From Helicobacteraceae bacterium (GTDB lineage: Bacteria; Campylobacterota; Campylobacteria; Campylobacterales; Helicobacteraceae): a stretch of 9,727 bases of DNA. Location: contig CAAGLK010000097.1 of the NCBI GenBank assembly GCA_900770765.1, positions 1 through 9,727 of the forward strand, written 5' to 3'. Shown one piece after another: positions 1 to 6,160 of the stretch; the stretch's first letter is position 1, and every line of letters starts with the position of its first letter. A program made the translations under genes and the position numbers. A model generated the notes under the pieces. That model worked only from the letters and a program-made list of their open reading frames with translations. It was not told where the DNA came from and ran no database searches.

Positions 1-7
1 AAACATA

Positions 8-41
8 GATTGCTTCGGTCGCTTTGCTCCCTCGCAATGAC
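8..41. repeat. Dispersed repeat, GATTGCTTCGGTCGC family, copy 1
   Basis: The sequence starts GATTGCTTCGGTCGCTTTGC and ends in CGCAATGAC. Two closely matching copies lie at 2517-2551 and 2691-2725, ending in TAATGAC. Three intergenic copies in under 10 kb mark it as a genome-dispersed repeat. It does not look like a gene. Confidence 0.75.
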
Positions 42-77
42 GAGAAAGGGGACTGCATCGCAATGACAAATTCCACT

Positions 78-138
78 TTGTCATTTTGAGCGTTAGCGAA
101 AAATCCTTTTAGATACTTCGCTTCGCTCAGTATGACAA
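78..138. repeat. REP-like palindrome (GTCATTTTGAGCG family)
   Basis: The left arm at 78-100 begins TTGTCATTTTGAGCG and ends AGCGAA. The right arm at 117-138 begins TTCGCTTCGCTCA and ends ATGACAA. The reverse complement of the right arm matches the left arm except for a few mismatches and one indel, so the element can fold into a stem of about 20 bp with a 16-nt loop. It lies about 50 nt past the stop of the autotransporter gene on the minus strand. It could act as a 3' end or transcript-stabilising hairpin there, although there is no clear U tract. Confidence 0.7.
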
Positions 139-186
139 GTTAGGTTACATTTTCAATATGATAAAAACGGATTCCACCATATTTTA

Positions 187-1209
187 CTAGAACTTATATT
201 TTAGTCCTAAATTTCCGCTTAGGTAAGTTTCGTTTTTATCCTCTACTTTACCGCTTAAGATTTGTTTAGCACCAATTCCAGCATTAATGCTTAATGCATC
301 ATTTAGCTCAATGTTACCGCCTACTAGTAGTTGTCCGTAAGTTTTCTTTTTCTCATCACTTTCAATAAAGAATCCTTGAGTAGCACCAGCATATGTAGCA
401 TAGTAGCCATCACCTCTAGCGATTACAAATTGCTCGATTTTTGGAGTGGCGAAAATATATGCGCTTTCATTGAAGTATTTTCTAAATTCGCCACCAATTT
501 CTAAAGATAGAGTATCATTGCTTGTGCTTCTTACATGTTTTGCTAAAACACCTGTTTCTGTGTAGTTTGGAGTGTAGCCATAGTAGTAGTTAGCACCGAC
601 AAATGGTTTAATGTAGAATCCATCGGCTGGGTTAAATACTTTACCCACATTACCACTAGCACCAAAGAATCTTTGAGCAAAGTCGCCTTGTGTAGTGCCT
701 ACATTTGTAGTGCTTGTAGTATCTACTTTAGCTACTTGACCATAAACTTTAAAATTTGATTCCCAAGTTTGAGCGAATTTGATATTTGAATATACACCAA
801 ATTGGAAGTTATCTGCTTCGTTTTTAGTTACTTTATCTTTAAGCTCTGAGTTTGCATAAGTTCCATATACACCTAGTAATACACCTTCACTTACTTCTCT
901 ATCATAACCAAAGCTAATACCAAATACTCCGCTATTTTCACCATCATAGATGTTTAATCCGCCAAATGTATTAGCCCATACGCTATTTGCATAATTATTT
1001 GCTTTATAATAATACGCATCACTTGCTACACTTGCTGTTTTATCTTTAAATTGCTTTGCTGCAAGGTAAGGGTTATTGTGCTGCACTGCTCTAGCTGTAA
1101 TTGATAAATCATTTGATAGATTTATAGCTGTGTTTGCACTAGATACTGCACTTCCTGCATCTGTGTGAGATTTTGCGCTTGAGTTAATATCACTTAGATA
1201 GCTAGCTTT
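187..1209 (-). pseudogene. Autotransporter beta-barrel half (downstream part of a frameshifted gene)
   Basis: This frame is open from 1209 down to the stop at 187, giving about 340 residues. Its first ATG or GTG with an in-frame product of 299 residues is a GTG at 1086 that has no good ribosome binding site. It is therefore not an independent gene but the 3' part of the frame at 1194-2417. It holds a linker (KASYLSDINSS onward), then NPYLAAKQFKDK, then VWANTFGGLN followed by alternating amphipathic strands typical of the 12-strand autotransporter translocator. It ends in LGLKYKF, and the terminal aromatic residue is the usual Bam recognition signal of outer-membrane barrels. The VWANTFGG stretch resembles Helicobacter VacA-like barrels. 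Adding one A to the A5 tract joins both halves into a 743-residue protein. The barrel shows no internal stop, so the break is recent, reversible or a sequencing error. Confidence 0.85.
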
Positions 1210-2417
1210 TTAGCATCCATTGCTAAGTCAATAATAGCTAATTGTGTAGCTTGGCTTACTTTATCAGTTACGATATTACCTAAGCCATTTGCAATTGCAC
1301 TAAACTGAGCTGGAGCTTGTGTTAGCTTACCTATTGTAGTTGTGGAAGCTGTGGCGTATTGTTGTGTTAGGGCGGAGATTAGCCCATTATTGTTTTGTCC
1401 TTTTAGCTCTAAAATAATATTGTCTAAAAGTTCATTTGCCTCGTTAATTTCTGCTTGTGTGTATTTGCTATTTGGCTTACTTGGTAGCAAATACTTTATA
1501 GCTTCTGCTTGCTCTAGCAGTTGCTTTGCCATTTCTAGCTTTGCGACAAGCAGTGTTTTTTCATTTACATTTAGAGTGGCTTGTGCTTGGAGAGTTTTAT
1601 TATTTGTATTTTCTACTACTTTTAGTGTGTAGAGTATTAGCTGGTCGTTTAGTTCATTTTGTGTTGGAAGCTTGTTTGTGTTTATGAAGTAATTTTCTAT
1701 TATTGTATTTGCACTTCCGTATTTGTAAGGATGCCCAACTATATATGAAGCTACAAGTTTATTTTGTGTTAGAGTATTGAAATTTGTGTTTTTTAGTCTT
1801 AGATTATCGCTAATTACTTGCTCTGCACTTTGATAATAATTCCCCACGGCGACATTGCTTGATGTTACATCTGCATTAAAGCTAGTGGCATTTGCCCAAT
1901 TATATTTTAGTGGGGCATCTGATATAGTAGCAAAATCAATCAATAATAGCGAGTTTGTGATATTTGCCGCTCCATCTATATTTATGTTGTTATGTGAATT
2001 TTGAAAAAGCGTGTAGGTTGCGCTAAATTTACCTTTAACGCGAAAAGGATTTAGCGTATCAAAAGAAATTGTGTTTGAGCTTTGCCCTAGCACTTCTACG
2101 CCATTTTTTGCTTCTATGTCTAAATAATTGCTTGTTACATCAAAATTGTTTCTAAAGACGACTTTATTTTCTGTGTTTATCACAAGATTTTTATTTTCAA
2201 ATAAATCATAAATTCCATTTGGGTCAAAAATCGCTATATTTCTTAGCCCTAATTCCTCATTTTTCTTATCTGCTTTGAGATTCCACACTCCATTTGTCTC
2301 TGTGAAATAATTTTCAAAAATCTCTTTTGTTATTATCTCTTCAGCATTTGCACTTAAACCAGCCAGAATCCCAACACTCATTAATATCCTGCTTGTGCTT
2401 ATTGATATTTTTGACAT
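1194..2417 (-). CDS. Autotransporter signal peptide and passenger half (frame ends at an A5-tract frameshift)
   Basis: The product is 407 residues. Residues 1-25 form a signal peptide with a basic start, a hydrophobic core ILMSVGILAGLSA and a likely cut after ANA. Residues 26 to about 260 are Asn-, Thr- and Ser-rich with beta-helix-like character, such as NIAIFDPNGIYDLFENKNL. Residues from about 265 on are helix-prone and probably form the linker that threads the barrel. The frame ends in MDAKKLAI. A one-base shift in the run of five A (1207-1211) continues instead as MDAKKASYLSDINSS into the barrel at 187-1209. At about 380 residues the passenger is short for Helicobacter autotransporters. 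The start is the ATG at 2417, with AAGGAG at 2423-2428 five bases upstream. Read as is, the product would be secreted to the periplasm without a barrel. The passenger's function is not recognised. Confidence 0.85.
   Translation of the reverse strand: MSKISISTSRILMSVGILAGLSANAEEIITKEIFENYFTETNGVWNLKADKKNEELGLRNIAIFDPNGIYDLFENKNLVINTENKVVFRNNFDVTSNYLDIEAKNGVEVLGQSSNTISFDTLNPFRVKGKFSATYTLFQNSHNNINIDGAANITNSLLLIDFATISDAPLKYNWANATSFNADVTSSNVAVGNYYQSAEQVISDNLRLKNTNFNTLTQNKLVASYIVGHPYKYGSANTIIENYFINTNKLPTQNELNDQLILYTLKVVENTNNKTLQAQATLNVNEKTLLVAKLEMAKQLLEQAEAIKYLLPSKPNSKYTQAEINEANELLDNIILELKGQNNNGLISALTQQYATASTTTIGKLTQAPAQFSAIANGLGNIVTDKVSQATQLAIIDLAMDAKKLAI
1207..1211 (-). other. Frameshift site, A5 homopolymer in the autotransporter gene
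   Basis: On the coding strand the codons read GCT AAA AAG CTA GCT ATC TAA. With six A they would read GCT AAA AAA GCT AGC TAT CTA and run into the barrel frame. A -1 shift on AAA AAG gives the same joined product. The site resembles the A AAA AAG slippery heptamer but has T in the first position. Confidence 0.8.
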
Positions 2418-2460
2418 TTCCTCTCCTTAAAAATTTAAAATAAAATTGTATTTTACACTC

Positions 2461-2466
2461 ATTATA
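2461..2466 (-). promoter_or_regulatory. -10 box of the autotransporter gene
   Basis: A consensus TATAAT is read on the minus strand in an AT-rich stretch. It is about 45 nt upstream of the ATG and is followed by the AAGGAG at 2423-2428. No good -35 box is visible, which is usual for the Helicobacter housekeeping sigma factor. Confidence 0.55.
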
Positions 2467-2516
2467 TAATTAAAAGTTTTGCAAATTGTAAATATGCGTA
2501 AGCCATTAAAGCGCTA

Positions 2517-2727
2517 GATTGCTTCGGTCGCTTCGCTCCCTAGCTAATGACAAGAAAGATAGCTCCCTAGCTAATGACGGACTCCGCACATTACGGATTC
2601 CACTCCGTCATTACGAGAGTTTTCGTAAGAAAACTCGTGGCAATCCAACACTTAGAATCTCGCCAACAATTGTTCTATTTCTAAAGCGTGGATTGCTTCG
2701 GTCGCTTCGCTCCCTAGCTAATGACGG
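2517..2727. repeat. Cluster of nested palindromic repeats between autotransporter and rplS
   Basis: Most of the 347-nt gap at 2418-2764 is repeat. Full copies of the GATTGCTTCGGTCGCTTCGC unit lie at 2517-2551 and 2691-2725, and a partial copy GCTCCCTAGCTAATGAC lies at 2562-2578. TAATGACGGA (2572-2581) and TCCGTCATTA (2604-2613) form one perfect inverted pair. CCGTCATTA (2605-2613) and TAATGACGG (2719-2727) bracket a second unit of about 123 bp. Inside that unit, 2613-2638 is a hairpin with arms ACGAGAGTTTTC and GAAAACTCGT. Long frames read through here (for example LRSLRSLAND) are repeat translations and not genes. The rest of the gap holds only the autotransporter promoter. Confidence 0.8.
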
Positions 2728-2764
2728 AAAAAGACGCCTTTTGCAATGGCGGAGTGGGGAGTGG

Positions 2765-3121
2765 TTATTTTCTAATTTCTTTGATTCTTGCGGATTTGCC
2801 ACTTCTTGTGCGGAGATAATATAGTTTAGCTCGTCTTACGCGACCGATTTTAAGCACCTTAATACTATCAATGCTATCTGTGTAAATAGGGAAGATTCTC
2901 TCAACACCCACGCCATTTGCACCGATTTTTCTAATAGTGAAAGTTTTGCCTGTGCCTGTGCCTCTTAGAGAAATGCAAATGCCCTCGAAATTTTGAATCC
3001 TTGTCTTATCACCTTCTGTAATTTTAATACCTACTCTTAGCGTATCACCTGCTTTAAATTGTGGAATCTCTTTGCCCTTGATTTGTGCATCTTCAAAATG
3101 CTGAATGTATTTATTTCTCAT
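2765..3121 (-). CDS. rplS: 50S ribosomal protein L19
   Basis: The product is 118 residues, the usual full length for bacterial L19, a protein at the interface between the large and small ribosomal subunits. Family landmarks are present in order: FKAGDTLRVGIKI near residues 23-35, the NFEGICISLRGTGTGKTFTIRKI block near 44-66, GVGVERIFPIYTDSI near 70-84, and the basic end GRVRRAKLYYLR with SARIKEIRK. The ATG at 3121 has AAAAGG at 3128-3133 six bases upstream. In many bacteria, including H. pylori, rplS closes the rpsP-rimM-trmD operon. Here the upstream neighbour is an aminotransferase, and rplS has its own extended -10 promoter at about 3198-3206 and a hairpin in its leader. It appears to be transcribed alone. 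Confidence 0.97.
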   Translation of the reverse strand: MRNKYIQHFEDAQIKGKEIPQFKAGDTLRVGIKITEGDKTRIQNFEGICISLRGTGTGKTFTIRKIGANGVGVERIFPIYTDSIDSIKVLKIGRVRRAKLYYLRTRSGKSARIKEIRK

Positions 3122-3144
3122 CTTAAACCTTTTAGGAGATTATT

Positions 3145-3180
3145 AAGCCTACTTTTAAATTGCCTTAATTTAAGTAGCTT
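3145..3180 (-). promoter_or_regulatory. Imperfect hairpin in the rplS 5' leader
   Basis: On the transcribed strand AAGCTACTTAAATT, a 5-nt loop AAGGC and AATTTAAAAGTAGGCTT can form about 14 base pairs with one 2-nt and one 1-nt bulge. The hairpin ends about 11 nt before the AAAAGG ribosome binding site and lies downstream of the predicted start of transcription. It could serve in L19 autoregulation or in RNA stability. That role is inferred from position only. Confidence 0.45.
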
Positions 3181-3197
3181 TGAATTTTAAGGGCGAG

Positions 3198-3206
3198 ATT
3201 TTAGCA
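3198..3206 (-). promoter_or_regulatory. Extended -10 promoter of rplS
   Basis: TGCTAAAAT is read on the minus strand, about 75 nt upstream of the rplS ATG. The same TGnTAAAAT form recurs upstream of the aminotransferase and of the small ORF at 5935. Confidence 0.6.
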
Positions 3207-3227
3207 CAATTTCTATTTGAATAACCT

Positions 3228-3312
3228 AAAAATATGCTTAAATTTTGAAATTTATAAGGTTTGGCAATTTGCGCTTATAAAGTCTTTTTGTAATTTATAA
3301 AATTCTAAGCAT
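3228..3312 (-). terminator. Possible terminator of the aminotransferase gene
   Basis: Starting just past the aminotransferase stop codon, ATGCTTAGAATTTT (3312-3299 on the minus strand) pairs with AAAATTTAAGCAT (3246-3234). This gives 13 pairs with a one-base bulge, and the stem is followed by ATTTTT. The enclosed loop of about 52 nt is long for an intrinsic terminator and holds a weak inner TTATAA/TTATAA stem. Confidence 0.35.
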
Positions 3313-3313
3313 T

Positions 3314-4624
3314 TTACAAACACTCTTTTAAAGCATTTTTTAAATGCTCTATGGATTCTAAGCTGTGCGTATAATGTGCATTTAGACGAATCCAACCTGG
3401 CTTTTGCGCTAAGTTTGCATTATCCTCTAAACCTAGCAAATCATGCCCATAAGGTCCAGCACAAGAGCAGCCAGCGCGCGTTAGGATTCCGTGATTTTTA
3501 GAGAGATTTTCTGCTATTTCAAATGGGCTTTTGCTTTCAATATTAAAAGAAAAGATTCCAAGCACATTATAAGATGGATTCCCATAAATTTTAATTTTTT
3601 CCTCATTTTCTAAAAATTCTCTAATCTCGGCTATTCTCTGCTTTTTAATTTCATTTATCCATTTTGTGCTAATTTCTTCTCTTAAAGCATAGCCTAAATA
3701 CGCCCTTAGAAGCTCTAAGATTCCAGGTGTGCCTACTTCTTCTCTAACCTCATCTTGTGAAAAATATTGCGCATTTTGCCTTGAAACATAGCTTACAACG
3801 CCGCCACCGCAAAATGTAGGCGGAAGCGTCTTATCAATTAAGGCGCGATTTATAATTAAGATTCCGCTACTGCCTATGCCACCTAGCAATTTATGCGGTG
3901 ATAAAAATATCGCATCATAAAATTCTTTAGGAATATCAAAATAAGCCGAGGTAGAAGCACAATCAAAGCACATAATTCCGCCATAGGTTCGCACTAAATG
4001 CGATACTTTATCAAATGGCGTTAAGATTCCACTTACATTTGACCCAAGCGAAAAAGAAGCGATAATTTTACGCCCTTTATTTGCCTCTAAAGTGCTTTTT
4101 AAGGATTCTAAATCTAAAAGCCCAAGCTCATTGAGTGGAATCCTAACTACTTCACATAGCCCCTCTCTAAAGCTAAGCTCGTTGCTATGATGCTCATAAG
4201 GCCCTACAATTACTAGCGGCAAGGAATCTTTATTTAAATTTTGCAAATTTAAAGCCGCCTTTGTTTTAGGCGGAAGATAGATTCCAACTAGCTCCTGAAA
4301 CTTCTTAATAGCCGCAGTAGAGCCAAACCCACACGAAATAATCGCATAATTAGAATCTAGCTTAAAAATATTTCTTAGCCGCTTTTTTGCCTCATTGTAA
4401 AGCTCTTGCATAAATGCCGCACTAGAATTACTGCTTGAATGCGTGTTTGCATAAAATGGCAGAATCCTAGAGATTCTATACTCTACGCATTTTGCGGCAA
4501 GTCCGCTAGCCGTCCAGTCAAAATAATGCAGATTTTTATCTAAAATACATTGCTCATTTATGGTTTCAATTTTAGATTCTAACTCTTTTGGCAAGTCAAG
4601 CATAGGGGCAAAAAAATCGTGCAA
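3314..4624 (-). CDS. Class V aminotransferase, NifS/CsdA-like (putative cysteine desulfurase)
   Basis: A PLP enzyme of 436 residues, cytoplasmic. Family marks in order are YFDWTASG at 34-41, GPYEHHSNELSFREG at 141-155 (the HHSN substrate and cofactor region), D221 in FDCAS (PLP pyridine contact), K245 in LSPHKLLGG (the Schiff-base lysine), EEVGTPGILEL at 296-305, and a cysteine pair C386/C388 in TRAGCSCAGPYGHDLLG. The cysteines sit where cysteine desulfurases carry the sulfur-accepting residue. Overall it resembles the H. pylori NifS-like aminotransferase rather than the IscS/NifS of the NIF system. Its substrate is not proven. The start is a TTG at 4624 with AGGA at 4631-4634 six bases upstream. 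The ATG at 4603 lacks a ribosome binding site. It is divergent from the antiporter gene. Confidence 0.88.
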   Translation of the reverse strand: MHDFFAPMLDLPKELESKIETINEQCILDKNLHYFDWTASGLAAKCVEYRISRILPFYANTHSSSNSSAAFMQELYNEAKKRLRNIFKLDSNYAIISCGFGSTAAIKKFQELVGIYLPPKTKAALNLQNLNKDSLPLVIVGPYEHHSNELSFREGLCEVVRIPLNELGLLDLESLKSTLEANKGRKIIASFSLGSNVSGILTPFDKVSHLVRTYGGIMCFDCASTSAYFDIPKEFYDAIFLSPHKLLGGIGSSGILIINRALIDKTLPPTFCGGGVVSYVSRQNAQYFSQDEVREEVGTPGILELLRAYLGYALREEISTKWINEIKKQRIAEIREFLENEEKIKIYGNPSYNVLGIFSFNIESKSPFEIAENLSKNHGILTRAGCSCAGPYGHDLLGLEDNANLAQKPGWIRLNAHYTHSLESIEHLKNALKECL

Positions 4625-4657
4625 AATTAATCCTAATTCTTAAAATTAAAGGGTCGC

Positions 4658-4666
4658 ATTTTACCA
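4658..4666 (-). promoter_or_regulatory. Extended -10 promoter of the aminotransferase gene
   Basis: TGGTAAAAT on the minus strand, 34 nt upstream of the TTG start. It lies in the 100-nt divergent spacer, back to back with the antiporter promoter at 4692-4700. Confidence 0.6.
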
Positions 4667-4691
4667 CAAATTATTAAACAACTTAAAACAA

Positions 4692-4700
4692 TGCTATACT
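4692..4700 (+). promoter_or_regulatory. Extended -10 promoter of the antiporter gene
   Basis: TGCTATACT on the plus strand, 24 nt upstream of the ATG, which predicts a leader of only about 20 nt. Confidence 0.6.
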
Positions 4701-4703
4701 TTT

Positions 4704-4720
4704 GCCTTTTGTTTAAAGGC
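4704..4720 (+). promoter_or_regulatory. Hairpin covering the antiporter ribosome binding site
   Basis: GCCTTT (4704-4709) and AAAGGC (4715-4720) form a perfect 6-bp stem with a 5-nt loop. The 3' arm contains the AAAGG Shine-Dalgarno sequence (4715-4719) that serves the ATG at 4725. If transcription starts near 4704-4707, the fold would block ribosome binding. A start a few bases later would destroy it. Confidence 0.35.
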
Positions 4721-4724
4721 TATT

Positions 4725-5888
4725 ATGGATACGATTATTTCTTTTGGGATTATTACAATTTTAATTGTTATTGCGCCTTTTTTAAGCTCTATTACGCGGC
4801 TTCCGCTTGTGGCTGTGGAAATTTTACTTGGTGCTTGTGCCTTTGAGCTTGGAGTTTTTAAACATGGGGAATCTTTAGAGTTTGTAGCGCACATTGGATT
4901 CTTATTTTTAATGTTTTTGTGCGGTATGGAGGTGGATTTAAAGACATTTAAAAGGCTTGGATTTAGCTTTTTAAAATCTGCTTTTATTTATTTTTTCGTG
5001 CTTTATTTTCTAGCCTTTTTATATGTTTTATACGCAAATTTAAGCGAGTTTTACATCGCTGCATTACCTGTTATGAGTCTTGGGATGATTATGGCGTTGT
5101 TAAAAGAATATCCTAAAAATACGCCTTGGCTGCAGTTAGCCCTAAGCGTTGGAATCCTAGGTGAGTTAATTAGCATTGTGGTGCTTGTGCTTTTAAATGG
5201 TGCTTACTCTTATGGGCTAACTTTTGAGCTTTATAAAACTTTACTTGTTTTATTCTTATTTTTAAGCGTAATTGTTGGAATCTTTAAGGTCGCAGATGTG
5301 CTATTTTGGTGGTTTCCGGCGTTTAAGTTTTTTTTAATACCTAAAGATGTGAGTAAGAATCAGGATATAAGATTTAGCGCTATGCTATTTTTTATTTTAA
5401 TCGCTATTACACATATTTTAGGCTTAGAGGCGGTGCTTGGGGCGTTTTTGGCTGGGATGATTTTAACCACTTATTTTCATCATCAAGCAAGTTTAGGTGA
5501 GAAGCTAAATGAATTTGGCTTTGGATTCTTTATCCCACTATTTTTTATTTATGTAGGCTCTACGCTGGATTTTAAGCTAATGTTTAATGCGGAGCTTTTA
5601 GTGCTTACTTTAAGCATTATTTTTGCGATGGTGATTTTACGCATTATAGCCGCCTTTATCGCTTATGGGAAGTTTTTTAAAGATTATCAAAAGACACTTT
5701 TATTTGCCTTTAGCCACTCTATGCCCTTAACCTTTTTAGTAGCGACCGCACAGCTTGGGATGCAATTTAATGCTATTAGTATGCAAGAATATTATGCGCT
5801 AATTTTGAGCGCTTTAATAGAGGGGATTTTATTAACAATTTGCATTAAGTTTATAGTAAGTAAACCCATATCACCTAAAACACAATAA
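4725..5888 (+). CDS. CPA2-family cation/proton antiporter (Na+/H+ exchanger domain)
   Basis: An integral inner-membrane protein of 387 residues with about 11-13 hydrophobic segments, spanning nearly the whole length. It is expected to exchange Na+ or K+ for protons. Family signs are GACAFELGVF at 36-45, the FLFLMFLCGMEVDL block at 59-72, AVLGAFLAGMIL at 236-247 (close to the KefB/KefC version) and PLFFIYVGSTLDF at 271-283. At the ion-binding helix, where KefB/KefC-type proteins carry QD and NapA carries DD, this one has GE (E147 in GILGELIS). No cytoplasmic TrkA-N/RCK domain follows the membrane part, unlike full KefB/KefC. The start ATG has AAAGG five bases upstream. The gene is monocistronic, ending just before another promoter. 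A T8 run at 5328-5335 lies in frame. Confidence 0.9.
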   Translation: MDTIISFGIITILIVIAPFLSSITRLPLVAVEILLGACAFELGVFKHGESLEFVAHIGFLFLMFLCGMEVDLKTFKRLGFSFLKSAFIYFFVLYFLAFLYVLYANLSEFYIAALPVMSLGMIMALLKEYPKNTPWLQLALSVGILGELISIVVLVLLNGAYSYGLTFELYKTLLVLFLFLSVIVGIFKVADVLFWWFPAFKFFLIPKDVSKNQDIRFSAMLFFILIAITHILGLEAVLGAFLAGMILTTYFHHQASLGEKLNEFGFGFFIPLFFIYVGSTLDFKLMFNAELLVLTLSIIFAMVILRIIAAFIAYGKFFKDYQKTLLFAFSHSMPLTFLVATAQLGMQFNAISMQEYYALILSALIEGILLTICIKFIVSKPISPKTQ

Positions 5889-5896
5889 GCCATTTA

Positions 5897-5905
5897 TGCT
5901 AAAAT
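5897..5905 (+). promoter_or_regulatory. Extended -10 promoter of the small ORF
   Basis: TGCTAAAAT lies nine bases after the antiporter stop codon. It is followed at a normal distance by AAGGA (5925-5929) and the GTG at 5935. It has the same form as the rplS promoter. Confidence 0.55.
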
Positions 5906-5934
5906 CCCACTTTTATTTTACCTTAAGGATACAT

Positions 5935-6114
5935 GTGGGCTTTGCGATTCTAACTTTAAGCGATTATGCAAAAAATGATTTTCTTGGAATCTTAAAAGAT
6001 TCTAGCGATGAGACTTTTAAGCCAATTAAAGAAAACTTTAAGTTTATTTTAGAGTGGCTAAAGTCTACTAGATTAGTCATTTTGAAAACCAAAACAACAA
6101 AACTTAACTTTTAA
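5935..6114 (+). CDS. Small ORF of unknown function, 59 residues, possibly a gene remnant
   Basis: The frame opens further upstream at an ATA/CTG-type start, but the best start is the GTG at 5935, with AAGGA five bases before it and an extended -10 box about 30 nt upstream. The product begins GFAILTLSDYAKND, continues with FLGILKDSSDETFKPIKEN and FKFILEWLKSTR, and ends in a basic, Thr-rich tail. I do not recognise the family. The start resembles the GILTLSD opening of MogA/MoaB-type proteins, but the rest does not follow that family, so this is probably chance. Near the end, GTCATTTTGA at 6077-6086 matches the head of the repeat at 78-138, so the last 13 or so residues may be repeat-derived and the gene truncated. 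It converges with the methyltransferase gene. Confidence 0.45.
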   Translation: MGFAILTLSDYAKNDFLGILKDSSDETFKPIKENFKFILEWLKSTRLVILKTKTTKLNF

Positions 6115-6120
6115 ACCAAA

Positions 6121-6135
6121 ATGTGGAATCGCAAA
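6121..6135 (+). repeat. 15-bp repeat ATGTGGAATCGCAAA, copy 1
   Basis: An identical 15-mer lies at 9518-9532 (plus strand) and, inverted, at 6691-6705 inside the methyltransferase gene. This copy is intergenic, between the small ORF and the methyltransferase stop. Confidence 0.6.
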
Positions 6136-6160
6136 CTGCCAATTGACCTCCATCGGCCAC

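Noticed and set aside
1206..1212. Programmed -1 ribosomal frameshift at T AAA AAG in the autotransporter
   Set aside because: The heptamer lacks the first A of the known A AAA AAG signal and I see no clear stimulatory stem or upstream Shine-Dalgarno. Kept only as a lesser option under the frameshift finding.
1342..1632. Open frame of 96 codons on the plus strand
   Set aside because: It is antisense to the autotransporter passenger, Ser/Phe-rich as expected of a shadow frame, with no start signals.
2611..2802. Open frame of 63 codons on the minus strand
   Set aside because: It overlaps the rplS 3' end and the repeats and looks like repeat translation.
2519..2824. Open frame of 101 codons on the plus strand in the repeat cluster
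   Set aside because: Its residues (LRSLRSLAND repeated) are just the dispersed repeat translated, and its end runs into the antisense of rplS. No ribosome binding site.
4694..4894. Open frame of 66 codons on the minus strand
   Set aside because: Antisense to the antiporter start and its promoter, with no ribosome binding site or family likeness.
5328..5335. T8 run in the antiporter gene as a phase-variation tract
   Set aside because: Eight T is short, lies in a Phe-rich membrane segment of an AT-rich genome, and the frame is intact. There is no further sign of switching.
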